A stretch of DNA of 64,000 nucleotides from Reyranella humidisoli (GTDB taxonomy: Bacteria; Pseudomonadota; Alphaproteobacteria; Reyranellales; Reyranellaceae): NCBI RefSeq assembly GCF_019039055.1, contig NZ_JAHOPB010000001.1, positions 3,074,001 through 3,138,000 of the forward strand, read 5' to 3'. Positions 22,533 to 31,008 of the stretch are shown here, in pieces. Below the pieces are notes generated by a model, which made no database searches, was not told the origin of the DNA, and saw only the letters and a program-made list of their open reading frames with translations. The number at the start of each line of letters is the position of its first letter. Positions within the stretch are counted from its first letter, which is position 1. Made by a program: the position numbers and the translations under genes.

Positions 22533-24419
22533 ATGAACGAACCCACTACGATCGCCGGCGCCACGCCGCCCGAGCCCGAAGTCGACTACGTTTCGCTGAA
22601 GGCGGGCCAGACGATCGGCCGCTACGAGATCGTGTCGGTGCTGGGCCAGGGCGGCTTCGGCATCACCTATCGCGCCCGCGACGTGCAGCTCGGTCGCGAA
22701 GTTGCGATCAAGGAGTATCTGCCCTCGGCGCTGGCGGTGCGTCAGGACGGCTCGACCGTTCTGCCGCGCACAACCAAGATGGCCGACGATTTCGGCTGGG
22801 GCCGCGACCGCTTCGTCACCGAAGGCCGCACGCTGGCGAGCCTGCATCGCGTGCCGGCGATCGTGCAGGTCTTCGATTTCCTCGAAGCCAACGGCACGGC
22901 CTATATCGTCATGGAGCTGCTGAGCGGCGCCACGCTCGAGGACCGCATCAATAACGGCGGCAGGCTCAAGCCCGAGGAAGTCGATCGCATCCTGTGGCCG
23001 CTGCTCGACGGACTGGAGCAGGTTCATGCCGCGGGGTTCCTGCATCGCGACATCAAGCCGGCCAATATCCTGCTCGACGCCGCCGGCAATCCGACGCTGA
23101 TCGACTTCGGCGCTTCGCGCGCCGCGATGGTCGGCCGCACGGCGGCGATGACGGCGATCTTCACGCCGGGTTACGCGGCGGCCGAGCAGATGACGTCCGC
23201 GAAGCAGGGGCCGTGGACCGACATCTACGGTCTCTCCGCCACGATCTATCACGCCATCGCCGGCAAGGCGCCGCCCAACGCCTTCGATCGCATGCTCGAC
23301 GACTGCTACGAGCCGCTCGCCAGGATCGCATCGCCGGGTTTCTCGCCGGGCCTGCTCGCCGGCATCGACGCGGGTTTGACCGTCGCGGCGCGCGACCGGC
23401 CGCAGTCGATCGCGGGCTGGCGGCCGATCCTCGGCATGACGTCGGCGCCCGAGCCCGGCGCCACGATGGTGATGGGCAAGGCAGACGATCCGCCGGCCGG
23501 GCGCGTTTCGGTGCTCGGCCCTGCGACGCCCCCCGTTGCAGCCGACGCCCCGCTGCCGCCGCCAACCAAAAGCAAGGCGGGGCTGTGGGCCGGCATTGCC
23601 GTGGTTCTGCTGCTGGCGCTCGGCGGCGGCGGCTACTACGCCATGGCAACGCGCGGACCGGATCCGGAGATGGTGAAGGCGCGCGCGGCGGCCGAGTCGG
23701 CCGAGGAAGCGCGACGCCAGGCAGCCGAAGAGGCCGACAAGCTGCGTGCAGAGAAGGCCGAGCAGGATGCCAAGGCGAAAGCCGAGCAGGAAGCCCGGGC
23801 AAAGGCCAATCTCGAGGCGAAGCAGAAGGCCGACGCCGAGGCGGCGCGGCGCCAGTTCGAAGAAGACACGCGTCGCAAGGTCGAGAACGAGATCGCCGAG
23901 AAGAAGCGCGCCGACGAGGAAGCGCAGCGCCAGGCCGCCGAGGAAGCCGCCGCTCGCCAGAAGGCGATCGAGGACGCGCGCAAGGCCACCGAGTTCGTCG
24001 CCGGCAACTTCGACCATTTCGGCAAGACGCTGATGCTGATCGGCCTCAAGGATCGCAGTGGCGAGATCAGGCTGCAGGGCGTCGACAGCGTCGACGATCC
24101 GGCCCTGCACAAGCTCGCGGCCGACGCGCTGGCCACGCAGCCGCGAAACCTGCGCTGCCGCCAGACCGATCGACTGACCGACGGCACGCCGCTCTACCGT
24201 TGCCTGATCACCAGGCGCACCGCAAAGGACGGATTGGCGGACATCCCGGACTCCGACAGAGACGACCTCGCCCTGGTCCTCGTGCGGACCGGACTGCTAC
24301 TCGCCTCGTGCGATGCGCCGCGCTCCTATGCGGATGCGGAGGACGAAGCCCGTGGCAGCAAGCAGTACCTTTGGAGTAGAGTGACCGTCCCAGATTACAA
24401 ACGGAGATGCACGAGATGA
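22533..24419 (+). CDS. Membrane Ser/Thr protein kinase with C-terminal SNase-like domain
   Basis: The 628-residue protein has a Hanks-type kinase domain at residues about 31-300. It has a glycine-rich loop (LGQGGFG), Lys60 in VAIKEYLP, HRDIKPANIL at 171-180, DFGAS at 191-195 and TPGYAAAEQ at 211-219, so it is predicted to be active. One transmembrane helix lies at about 350-370, then an Ala/Glu/Lys/Arg-rich coiled coil (about 380-485). Residues about 498-615 resemble a staphylococcal-nuclease fold: EIRLQGVDS near the start, LYRCLI in the middle, and DLALVLVRTGL and YADAEDEARGSKQYLW at the end. Arg513, Asp518 and Arg556 fall at the places of SNase Arg35, Asp40 and Arg87, and Asp521 replaces Glu43. 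By topology this domain is periplasmic. The nuclease-like assignment rests on motif spacing only. Confidence 0.85.
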   Translation: MNEPTTIAGATPPEPEVDYVSLKAGQTIGRYEIVSVLGQGGFGITYRARDVQLGREVAIKEYLPSALAVRQDGSTVLPRTTKMADDFGWGRDRFVTEGRTLASLHRVPAIVQVFDFLEANGTAYIVMELLSGATLEDRINNGGRLKPEEVDRILWPLLDGLEQVHAAGFLHRDIKPANILLDAAGNPTLIDFGASRAAMVGRTAAMTAIFTPGYAAAEQMTSAKQGPWTDIYGLSATIYHAIAGKAPPNAFDRMLDDCYEPLARIASPGFSPGLLAGIDAGLTVAARDRPQSIAGWRPILGMTSAPEPGATMVMGKADDPPAGRVSVLGPATPPVAADAPLPPPTKSKAGLWAGIAVVLLLALGGGGYYAMATRGPDPEMVKARAAAESAEEARRQAAEEADKLRAEKAEQDAKAKAEQEARAKANLEAKQKADAEAARRQFEEDTRRKVENEIAEKKRADEEAQRQAAEEAAARQKAIEDARKATEFVAGNFDHFGKTLMLIGLKDRSGEIRLQGVDSVDDPALHKLAADALATQPRNLRCRQTDRLTDGTPLYRCLITRRTAKDGLADIPDSDRDDLALVLVRTGLLLASCDAPRSYADAEDEARGSKQYLWSRVTVPDYKRRCTR

Positions 24420-24967
24420 CTGCATTGACTGCTGCCACGGCCTTTCCCTCCGCAAGGAAGGTTGCGCTGAGGGTCGTGGGTGTGATCGCGGCCCTCGGAC
24501 TTGCAGCCGCCTGTACGAACGATCGCGGCCAGCCGACCAACCAGACGACCGGTACCGTCATGGGCGCCGCGCTCGGCGGTGTCGTGGGTGGCCTGGCCTT
24601 CGGGTCCGTCGGCGGTGCCGTCGGTGGCGCTCTGGTCGGTGGCCTGGCGGGTAATCTCGTCGGTCGTGCGCTCGACGATCAGGAACGCCGTCGCCTGGCC
24701 GAGGCCACGCAGTATGCGTTCGTCGCCGACAACAACGTGCCGACGACCTATACGGTCGAGCCGACCAAGACTTCCTCGTCGTCCTCGACGCAGGCGCCGC
24801 CGACCGTGGTGAGCGCCAAGCCGGTCGCGCCGGCCAGCAGCCGTGCCGACGGCAGCACCTGCCGCCCGATCGAACTGACCGCCACCAAGAACGGCCAGAC
24901 GACGACCGAGACCACGACCTTCTGCAAGTCGGCGGGCTCCCAGGAGCTGAAGCCCGTCTCAGTCTGA
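24416..24967 (+). CDS. Glycine-zipper lipoprotein
   Basis: The 183-residue protein starts at 24416, overlapping the kinase stop by four bases (ATGA), with CGGAG 9 nt upstream. A hydrophobic signal segment ends in the lipobox LAAAC, giving a lipidated cysteine. A glycine-zipper region follows, GAALGGVVGGLAFGSVGG and GGALVGGLAGNLVGRAL, of the kind that inserts in or packs against membranes (SlyB/Rickettsia 17 kDa-like). After it come a Ser/Thr-rich linker and a C-terminal part with two cysteines (STCRPIEL and TTFCKSAG) that may form a disulfide. It is coupled to the kinase gene, suggesting an envelope partner of that kinase. An alternative ATG at 24407 has no well-placed ribosome-binding site. 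Confidence 0.85.
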   Translation: MTALTAATAFPSARKVALRVVGVIAALGLAAACTNDRGQPTNQTTGTVMGAALGGVVGGLAFGSVGGAVGGALVGGLAGNLVGRALDDQERRRLAEATQYAFVADNNVPTTYTVEPTKTSSSSSTQAPPTVVSAKPVAPASSRADGSTCRPIELTATKNGQTTTETTTFCKSAGSQELKPVSV

Positions 24968-24991
24968 TCGGCTGACATCCCACCAAAGAAG

Positions 24992-25023
24992 CGGCCGGCG
25001 GTCCCTGATCGCCGGCCGTTTTC
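24992..25023 (+). terminator. Intrinsic terminator after the kinase-lipoprotein operon
   Basis: CGGCCGGCG (24992-25000) pairs perfectly with CGCCGGCCG (25010-25018) around a nine-base loop, followed by TTTTCGTT. It lies 24 nt after the lipoprotein stop. Confidence 0.85.
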
Positions 25024-25084
25024 GTTGTCGCAGGACTGGTCCCGTCGACACAACTCCGTCATTTTCCTGGGCGAGGAGAGAGAC

Positions 25085-25951
25085 ATGGCAGGCAATCGAC
25101 AGGCAGCGAAGCTGCGCGACTTCCTGGCGCGGGGCGAGTTTATCCTGGCGCCGGGCATCTACGACGGCATTTCCGCGCGCGTCGCGGACCGCATGGGGTT
25201 TCCGGCGCTCTACATGACGGGCTATGGCGCGACCGCATCGATGCTCGGCCTGCCGGATGCGGGGCTCGCGACCTATTCCGACATGCTGGGCCGTGCCGAG
25301 ATGATCTGCTCGGTGGTCGAGACCCCACTGATCGCCGACGCCGATACCGGTTACGGCGGACTGCTGAACGTGCAGCGCACGATCCGCGGTTACGAGGCGG
25401 CGGGCGTTGCGGCGATCCAGATCGAGGATCAGGAGATGCCGAAGAAGTGCGGCCACACGCCGGGCCGGCGCGTCGTGCCGGCCGAGGAGATGGCGGTGAA
25501 ACTCCGCGTCGCCTCGGATGCGCGCCGGCACGAAGAGACCCTGATCGTGGCGCGCACGGACGCGCGCACCGCGCTGGGGCTCGACGAGGCGCTGCGCCGG
25601 GCGAAGCTCTACGAGGAATCCGGTGCCGACATCATTTTCGTCGAATCGCCCGAGAGCGAGGCGGAACTCGAGCGCATTGGCCGGGAAGTGAGCAAGCCGC
25701 TGCTGGCCAACATGGTCGAGTTCGGCAAGACGCCGCGCGCCGAGGTCGATCGGCTGAAGAAGTGGGGCTTCGATCTCGCGATCTACCCGGTTCTCGGTCT
25801 CACAGTGGCGGCGGAAGCGATGCGCCGTTCGTTTGCCCACCTCAAGGCGGCGGGCACCAGCGTCGGCGACACGGCGCCGCAGTACGACGACATCCACGGG
25901 CTGATGGGATTCGGCGAGGTCTGGGAATTCGAGAAGCGCTGGGCACCATGA
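25085..25951 (+). CDS. Isocitrate lyase/PEP mutase family protein
   Basis: The 288-residue protein is an ICL/PEPM-superfamily TIM barrel. It shows the metal and substrate motifs DADTGYGG (85-92) and IQIEDQ (111-116) and the catalytic loop PKKCGH (119-124, Cys122) that lyases of this group use. Length and motifs fit 2-methylisocitrate lyase, oxaloacetate decarboxylase-like or other carboxyvinyl-lyase members; the substrate cannot be assigned. I used the ATG at 25085, which follows GGCGAGGAGAGAG; an open stretch upstream lies in the terminator region and is not coding. The stop overlaps the next start by four bases. Confidence 0.85.
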   Translation: MAGNRQAAKLRDFLARGEFILAPGIYDGISARVADRMGFPALYMTGYGATASMLGLPDAGLATYSDMLGRAEMICSVVETPLIADADTGYGGLLNVQRTIRGYEAAGVAAIQIEDQEMPKKCGHTPGRRVVPAEEMAVKLRVASDARRHEETLIVARTDARTALGLDEALRRAKLYEESGADIIFVESPESEAELERIGREVSKPLLANMVEFGKTPRAEVDRLKKWGFDLAIYPVLGLTVAAEAMRRSFAHLKAAGTSVGDTAPQYDDIHGLMGFGEVWEFEKRWAP

Positions 25952-26247
25952 ACGGCAAGCAATTCCTCGAAATGCTGTCGCGCTTGCCGCCACGCGTCTG
26001 GATCCAGGCGATCCTCGGGCTGATCGGCTTCGTCGTGCTGGCGGTGCTGGGCTTTGCCGTGATCGCGGGCGTAGCCGCCGTCCTGCTCGTGCTGTTGCTG
26101 GCCTTCCGGGCCAAACGCTGGATCCTGAGTTTCTTCCGCCGCGACGTGGAGCCCACGCCGCCGGCGCGTCCGCATCACGACGGCAAGATCACCGACGTCC
26201 AGTTCGAGATCGTCGACCGCACCAACGACCGCACGCCGCGGCCGTAA
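25948..26247 (+). CDS. Small membrane protein of unknown function
   Basis: The 99-residue protein begins MNGKQFLEMLSRLPPRVWIQ and has one long hydrophobic stretch at about residues 20-53, enough for one or two transmembrane helices. A short basic segment and a polar tail (DGKITDVQFEIVDR) follow. The start overlaps the stop of the lyase-family gene (ATGA), which supports real translation. I do not recognise a family. It ends 4 nt from the convergent FAD-oxidase gene. Confidence 0.7.
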   Translation: MNGKQFLEMLSRLPPRVWIQAILGLIGFVVLAVLGFAVIAGVAAVLLVLLLAFRAKRWILSFFRRDVEPTPPARPHHDGKITDVQFEIVDRTNDRTPRP

Positions 26248-26251
26248 CAGA

Positions 26252-27688
26252 TCAAACCCGGACGATCTTGCCCGGGTTCATCAGGTTCTGCGGATCCAGC
26301 GCGCGCTTGATGGTGCGCATCGTGTCGATCTCGACCTTGCTGCGGTAGTGGGCGAGTTCGTCGACCTTTAGCAGGCCGATCCCGTGCTCGGCCGAGATCG
26401 AACCGCCGTAGCCCACGACGATATCGTAGATCGCGGCGTTCACGGCATGGGTGTGCGGCATGAAGCGCGCCTTGTCCCAGCCGGCCGGCGCCTGGCAGTT
26501 GAAGTGGAGGTTGCCGTCGCCGACATGACCGAAGGCGACCGGGCGACACTCGGGGAGAACCTTCCTCATCGCCGCAAGACCCTCGGTGACGAAGGAGGGG
26601 ATCCTGCTCACGGCAACGGAGATGTCGTGCTTCACGGAAGGGCCTTCCTTCTTGGAGGCTTCCGAGTGGTTCTCGCGAAGCGCCCACAGAGCGCGCGCCT
26701 GCGCCTCATTCTGGGCGATGGTGGCGTCGAGCACGAGGCCTTGTTCCATCGCCTCGCCGAGATAGGTCTCCATCTTCTCGCGCAGGCCGCCCGCGTTTTC
26801 ACCCTCGCGCCGGGCGCGCGTCGATGACCATTCGAGCAGGACGTACCAGTCGTGCTTCTCAGACAGGGGGTCGGTGGCGCCGGGGATGTGCTGCAGCACG
26901 AGGTCGATGCCCTGGCGGCCCATCAGCTCGCAGGAGGTGACGTTGTCCTCGGACGCGGCATGCGCGCCACTCAACAGCGCGACGGCGGCCTCGGGCGAGG
27001 GGATTGCTACCCAGGCGGTCGCCACGTCCTTGGGCTTGGGCCAGAGCTTCAGCACCGCGCGGGTGATGATGCCCAGTGTGCCCTCCGCGCCGAGATAGAG
27101 GTCGCGCAAATCGTAGCCGGTATTGTCCTTCTTGAGCGCGCGCAGCCCGTTCCAGATCTCGCCCTGCGGCGTCACGACTTCGAGGCCGAGCACGAGCTGG
27201 CGGGCATTGCCGTAGTGCAGGACCTGCACGCCGCCGGCATTGGTCGAGAGATTGCCGCCGATCGTGCAGCTTCCCTCGGCCGCCAGAGACAAGGGGAACA
27301 GGCGATCGTTCGCCGCCGCCGTCTCCTGGATGGTCTTCAGGATGACGCCGGCCTCGACGGTCATCGAATATCCGATGAGATCGATGTCGAGGATGCGTGT
27401 CATGCGGTTGAGCGACAGCACGATCTCGCGGCCCTTCTCATCGGGCGTGCCGCCGCCCACCAGGCCGGTGTTGCCGCCCTGCGGCACCACGGCGACCTTC
27501 TCGGCCGCGCACAGCCCCACGACGGCGGCGACCTCCTCGGTGTTGGCTGGCCGTACCACGGCGAGCGCATTGCCCGCGAAGTTCTCGCGCCAATCCGTAA
27601 CGTAAGGGTGCTTGCCCTGTTCGTCGGTGATCAGGCCCTTGTCGCCGACGATGGCGCGCAGCTTTTCGACGAATTCGGTCTCAGACAC
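26252..27688 (-). CDS. FAD-linked D-2-hydroxyacid dehydrogenase-like oxidase (copy 1)
   Basis: The 478-residue protein has the PCMH-type FAD-binding domain, with PQGGNTGLVGGGTP (about 68-81), GGNLSTNAGGVQVLHYGN and GAEGTLGIIT. The C-terminal GlcD/VAO domain has GHVGDGNLHFN, SAEHGIG and the end MNPGKIVRV. This is the D-2-hydroxyglutarate/D-lactate dehydrogenase family, which oxidises a D-2-hydroxyacid to the 2-oxoacid and passes electrons to a carrier. The start codon is GTG and overlaps the end of the upstream copy by eight bases. It is a clear tandem paralog of the next gene. Confidence 0.88.
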   Translation of the reverse strand: MSETEFVEKLRAIVGDKGLITDEQGKHPYVTDWRENFAGNALAVVRPANTEEVAAVVGLCAAEKVAVVPQGGNTGLVGGGTPDEKGREIVLSLNRMTRILDIDLIGYSMTVEAGVILKTIQETAAANDRLFPLSLAAEGSCTIGGNLSTNAGGVQVLHYGNARQLVLGLEVVTPQGEIWNGLRALKKDNTGYDLRDLYLGAEGTLGIITRAVLKLWPKPKDVATAWVAIPSPEAAVALLSGAHAASEDNVTSCELMGRQGIDLVLQHIPGATDPLSEKHDWYVLLEWSSTRARREGENAGGLREKMETYLGEAMEQGLVLDATIAQNEAQARALWALRENHSEASKKEGPSVKHDISVAVSRIPSFVTEGLAAMRKVLPECRPVAFGHVGDGNLHFNCQAPAGWDKARFMPHTHAVNAAIYDIVVGYGGSISAEHGIGLLKVDELAHYRSKVEIDTMRTIKRALDPQNLMNPGKIVRV

Positions 27689-29150
27689 GCAGCACCTTGC
27701 CGGGGTTCATGATGTTCTTCGGATCGAGCGCGCGTTTGATGGTGCGCATCGTGTCGAGCTCGATGCGGCTGCGGTAATGGGCCAACTCGTCGAGCTTGTC
27801 GATGCCGATGCCGTGCTCGGCCGAGATCGATCCGTCGAGGCTCGTCACCAGATCGTTCACCGCGCGGGTGATGGCGGGTGAGTATTGCTTGAGCGTCTCG
27901 CGATCCATCCCCTTCGGTCCCATGAAGGAGAAATGGATGTTGCCGTCGCCGATATGGCCGAGCGGATAGGGGCGGATGCTGGGCAGGATGTCGAGCGCGG
28001 CCTTGAGCCCGCGTTCGATGAACTCCGGCACCTTCGAGATCGAGACCGAGATGTCGTAGCTGAGGCCCGGCCCTTCGGCGCGCGACGCGGGCGCGACCGA
28101 TTCGCGGATCACCCACATGTTGCGCGCCTGCGCCTCGCTCTGGGCGATGACGGCATCGATCACGCGGCCGGCTTCCATCTGGTCGGCGAGGAACTGCTCC
28201 ATCTTTTCCGACATGCCCTCGGACCCCTCGGTCTTGGGACGCGCCGACGTCCATTCGAGGAGCAGGAACCATTCCGTGTCGGCTTTCAGAGGATCCTGCG
28301 TGCCGGGGATGTTGCGGAGCACCATGTCGGTACAGGTCCGGCTCATCAGTTCGCACGAGCCGACATTGTCTTCCGACGCGCCGTGCGCCTCGGACAGGAT
28401 CTCGATGGCTGCCTGCGGATCGCGGATCGCGAGCCAGGCGGTCGCCACGTCCTTGGCGGCGGGCCACAGCTTCAGCACCGCCTTGGTGATGATGCCCAGC
28501 GTGCCCTCGGCGCCCATGAACAGGTGCTTCAGGTCGTAGCCGGTATTGTCCTTCTTCAGCGCGCGCAGCCCGTTCCAGATGTCGCCGTTGGGCAGCACCA
28601 CTTCGAGGCCCATGACGAGGTTGCGCGCGTTGCCGTAGCGCAGCACCTGCACGCCGCCGGCGTTGGTCGAGAGATTGCCGCCGATCATGCACGAGCCCTG
28701 GGCGCCCAGGAACAGCGGGAAGAAGCGGTCGTGGCTGGCCGCAGTCTCCTGCAGCGTCTGCAGCACGCAGCCCGACTCGACGGTCATCGAGTAACCGACC
28801 GGATCGACGTTCAGCACCTTGTTCATGCGGCCGACCGACAGGACGATGCCGGTATGCGAGGGCCAGGGCGTCGCGCCGCCCATCAGGCCGGTGTTGCCGG
28901 CCTGCGGGACGATGGCGATCCCGTTGTCGTGGCAGAGCTTCACGACCTTGGAGACTTCCTCGACGTTCGCCGGGCGCACGACCACGGCGGCGTTGCCCAC
29001 GATCGAGCCGCGCCAGTCGGTGACGAAGGGCTGCTTGCCCTGGTCGTCGGAGATCAGGCCCTTGTCACCCACGATGGCACGTAGGCTCTCGAGGATCGCG
29101 GGTGTGACGGGGGCCGTCGGAATCGTCGGGATGATGGCGGTATCGGGCAT
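27681..29150 (-). CDS. FAD-linked D-2-hydroxyacid dehydrogenase-like oxidase (copy 2)
   Basis: The 489-residue protein has the same domain layout as its downstream neighbour and shares long segments with it, such as GLRALKKDNTGYDL and DTMRTIKRALDP. Its FAD loop is PQAGNTGLMGGATP, and GHIGDGNIHFSF and ISAEHGIG mark the catalytic domain. The pair is a tandem duplication that has diverged enough for different 2-hydroxyacid substrates. An N-terminal proline- and threonine-rich lead of about 15 residues is unique to this copy. It starts 23 nt after the threonylcarbamoyl-AMP synthase gene in the same direction. Confidence 0.88.
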   Translation of the reverse strand: MPDTAIIPTIPTAPVTPAILESLRAIVGDKGLISDDQGKQPFVTDWRGSIVGNAAVVVRPANVEEVSKVVKLCHDNGIAIVPQAGNTGLMGGATPWPSHTGIVLSVGRMNKVLNVDPVGYSMTVESGCVLQTLQETAASHDRFFPLFLGAQGSCMIGGNLSTNAGGVQVLRYGNARNLVMGLEVVLPNGDIWNGLRALKKDNTGYDLKHLFMGAEGTLGIITKAVLKLWPAAKDVATAWLAIRDPQAAIEILSEAHGASEDNVGSCELMSRTCTDMVLRNIPGTQDPLKADTEWFLLLEWTSARPKTEGSEGMSEKMEQFLADQMEAGRVIDAVIAQSEAQARNMWVIRESVAPASRAEGPGLSYDISVSISKVPEFIERGLKAALDILPSIRPYPLGHIGDGNIHFSFMGPKGMDRETLKQYSPAITRAVNDLVTSLDGSISAEHGIGIDKLDELAHYRSRIELDTMRTIKRALDPKNIMNPGKVLRV

Positions 29151-29173
29151 TGTTTCCTCGCTTTGGCGGCAGA

Positions 29174-30151
29174 CTAGCGCTGCCTGTTGGAGCCGTCATC
29201 CGCTGCGGCCCGCCTCAGCCTGTCGTTGATCGCAAGGCCGAGGCCGGTGTGCGGAATGGGTGCGACGGCGATGCGGCCGATGCCGGGCCGGTCGAGCGAC
29301 CGCATCATGGCGAACAGGTTGGCGGCGGCCTCGCCCAGATTGCCGGTGGGGCTCAGGTTCATCGTCAGCATGGCGCCCGCGGGCACGCTTTCGCCAAAGG
29401 CCAGCAGGCCTTCGTCGGGCGTGACGGACGTCGCCTCAAGCCGGACGGGCCGCGACGGTGCATAGTGGCTTTGGAGTTGGCCCGGCGACTTGCGCGCTGC
29501 ATCGCCGCTCGGAATGGCGTCGCTGAGGGCGATCTGTCCGATCACCGCTTCGATCGCCTCGCGTGTCGCGCCGCCAGGACGCAGCAGGATGGGCGTTGCG
29601 GCCGTGAGATCGAGCACGGTGGATTCCACGCCGACGAGACAGGGGCCGCCATCGAGGATCATCGGCGCGCGCGCACCCAGAGACTGCGCGACATGCTCCG
29701 GGCGTGTCGGGCTGACCTCGCCGCTGCGGTTGGCGGAGGGCGCGGCGATCGGCCGGCCGGTCGCGCGCATCAGCGCCTGCGCCACTGGATGAGAGGGCGC
29801 CCGGATCGCAACCGTGTCGAGGCCGGCGGTCGCGAGCAGGGCGATGGTCGAGCCTTCGGCCCGCGGCAGCACCAGGGTCAGGGGACCGGGCCAGAAGCGG
29901 GCCGCGAGCTTCTCCGCCGTGTCGTTCCAGCGCACGAAGGCGCGGGCGGACGCGGCATCGAGGACATGGCTGATCAGGGGATTGAATTGCGGCCGGCCCT
30001 TGGCCTCGAAGATGGCCGCGACGGCACGCTCGTTGGTCGCGTCGCCGCCCAGGCCGTAGACGGTCTCGGTCGGGAAGGCGACGAGGCCGCCGTCGCGCAG
30101 CGTTGACGCGGCCTCGGCAATGGATTGCGCCGTCGCCTCGATCACGCTCAT
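29174..30151 (-). CDS. Threonylcarbamoyl-AMP synthase, Sua5 type
   Basis: The 325-residue protein has the YrdC fold with GLVAFPTETVYGLGGDA (about 22-38), KGRPQFNPLISHV, FWPGPLTLVLP and PSANRSGEVSPT, which bind ATP, threonine and bicarbonate. Beyond residue 205 it carries the extra C-terminal Sua5 domain, joined by the SPGQLQSHYAPS linker. It makes the threonylcarbamoyl-adenylate used for t6A37 of ANN-decoding tRNAs. The start overlaps the cysQ stop by four bases. Confidence 0.95.
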   Translation of the reverse strand: MSVIEATAQSIAEAASTLRDGGLVAFPTETVYGLGGDATNERAVAAIFEAKGRPQFNPLISHVLDAASARAFVRWNDTAEKLAARFWPGPLTLVLPRAEGSTIALLATAGLDTVAIRAPSHPVAQALMRATGRPIAAPSANRSGEVSPTRPEHVAQSLGARAPMILDGGPCLVGVESTVLDLTAATPILLRPGGATREAIEAVIGQIALSDAIPSGDAARKSPGQLQSHYAPSRPVRLEATSVTPDEGLLAFGESVPAGAMLTMNLSPTGNLGEAAANLFAMMRSLDRPGIGRIAVAPIPHTGLGLAINDRLRRAAADDGSNRQR

Positions 30152-30945
30152 CGCGCCGCCAGGCTGCGGGCGATGAAATGCGGATTGGAGAAGCGCGGCT
30201 TGCCGTAGAGCAGGGGACGGTCGTCGGTGGTGACGACTTCTCCGCCAGCGGCCTCAAGCACGCCCTGCGCCGCGGCCGTGTCCCACTCGTTGGTCGGCCC
30301 AAAGCGCGGATAGATGTCGGCCTTGCCCTCGGCGATCAGGCAGAACTTCAGCGATGACCCCGCCTGCACGCGGTCGGCCACGGTGAGGTTGTTGTTGCGG
30401 AACCAGATGTCGAGGTCGCTGTAGATCGCGTGGCTGCGGCTGGCGCAGGCGGTCAGCCCGTGGCTCGGCGGCGTGCGTGTGCGGATGGTCTCGAAGGCGC
30501 CGTTGCCCTCGCGCTTGTCGGCGCCCAGCCCCCTGGCACCGCGCCACAGGGTTTCGGTGGCCGGTGCCAGCACGATGCCGAGGGTCGGGCGGCCGCCTTC
30601 GATCAGCGCAATGTTCACCGTGAACTCGCCGTTCCTCTTGATGAACTCCTTGGTGCCGTCGAGCGGGTCGACGAGCCAGAAGGGCCGTCCGTCCTGAAGT
30701 GTGGGGACGCGACCGGCGGCCATCTCCTCCTCGGCGATTATCACGGTGTCGGGCGTGAGTTTGCGCAGGCCGGCCAGGATGACCGCCTCCGCCGCGTGAT
30801 CCGCGTCGGTGACAGGGCTCTTGTCGGCCTTGTCGCGGGCGCCGAGGTCGCCGGCATAGATGCGCATGATCTCGCGCGCGGCCTCTTCGGCGATGGCGGA
30901 GCAGGCGTCGCGAAGCGTCTCGATCGGGGGAAGGGCATTGGTCAT
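30148..30945 (-). CDS. cysQ: 3'(2'),5'-bisphosphate nucleotidase CysQ
   Basis: The 265-residue enzyme belongs to the inositol monophosphatase superfamily. The metal-binding motifs are IIAEEE, WLVDPLDGTKEFIKRNGEFT and the C-terminal NEWDTAAAQGVLEAAGG, as in CysQ. It removes the phosphate from 3'-phosphoadenosine 5'-phosphate left over from sulfate assimilation and phosphopantetheine transfer. It is the first gene of a four-gene minus-strand operon, and its start lies 102 nt from the divergent LLM oxidoreductase gene. Confidence 0.93.
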   Translation of the reverse strand: MTNALPPIETLRDACSAIAEEAAREIMRIYAGDLGARDKADKSPVTDADHAAEAVILAGLRKLTPDTVIIAEEEMAAGRVPTLQDGRPFWLVDPLDGTKEFIKRNGEFTVNIALIEGGRPTLGIVLAPATETLWRGARGLGADKREGNGAFETIRTRTPPSHGLTACASRSHAIYSDLDIWFRNNNLTVADRVQAGSSLKFCLIAEGKADIYPRFGPTNEWDTAAAQGVLEAAGGEVVTTDDRPLLYGKPRFSNPHFIARSLAAR

Positions 30946-31008
30946 GGGCGGTTCTTATAGACGTTGCGGCCTTCACCTTGACACCAAACTTCGGCGACGC
31001 GAGTATTA

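Noticed and set aside
21645..24110. An 821-codon open frame on the minus strand across the cyclase and kinase genes
   Set aside because: It spans two well-supported plus-strand genes and their junction, has biased composition and no start context. It is a codon-bias artefact.
29150..30106. A 318-codon plus-strand open frame opposite the threonylcarbamoyl-AMP synthase gene
   Set aside because: It is the reverse of a clear Sua5 gene and shows only composition-driven Arg/Gly/Ala sequence.
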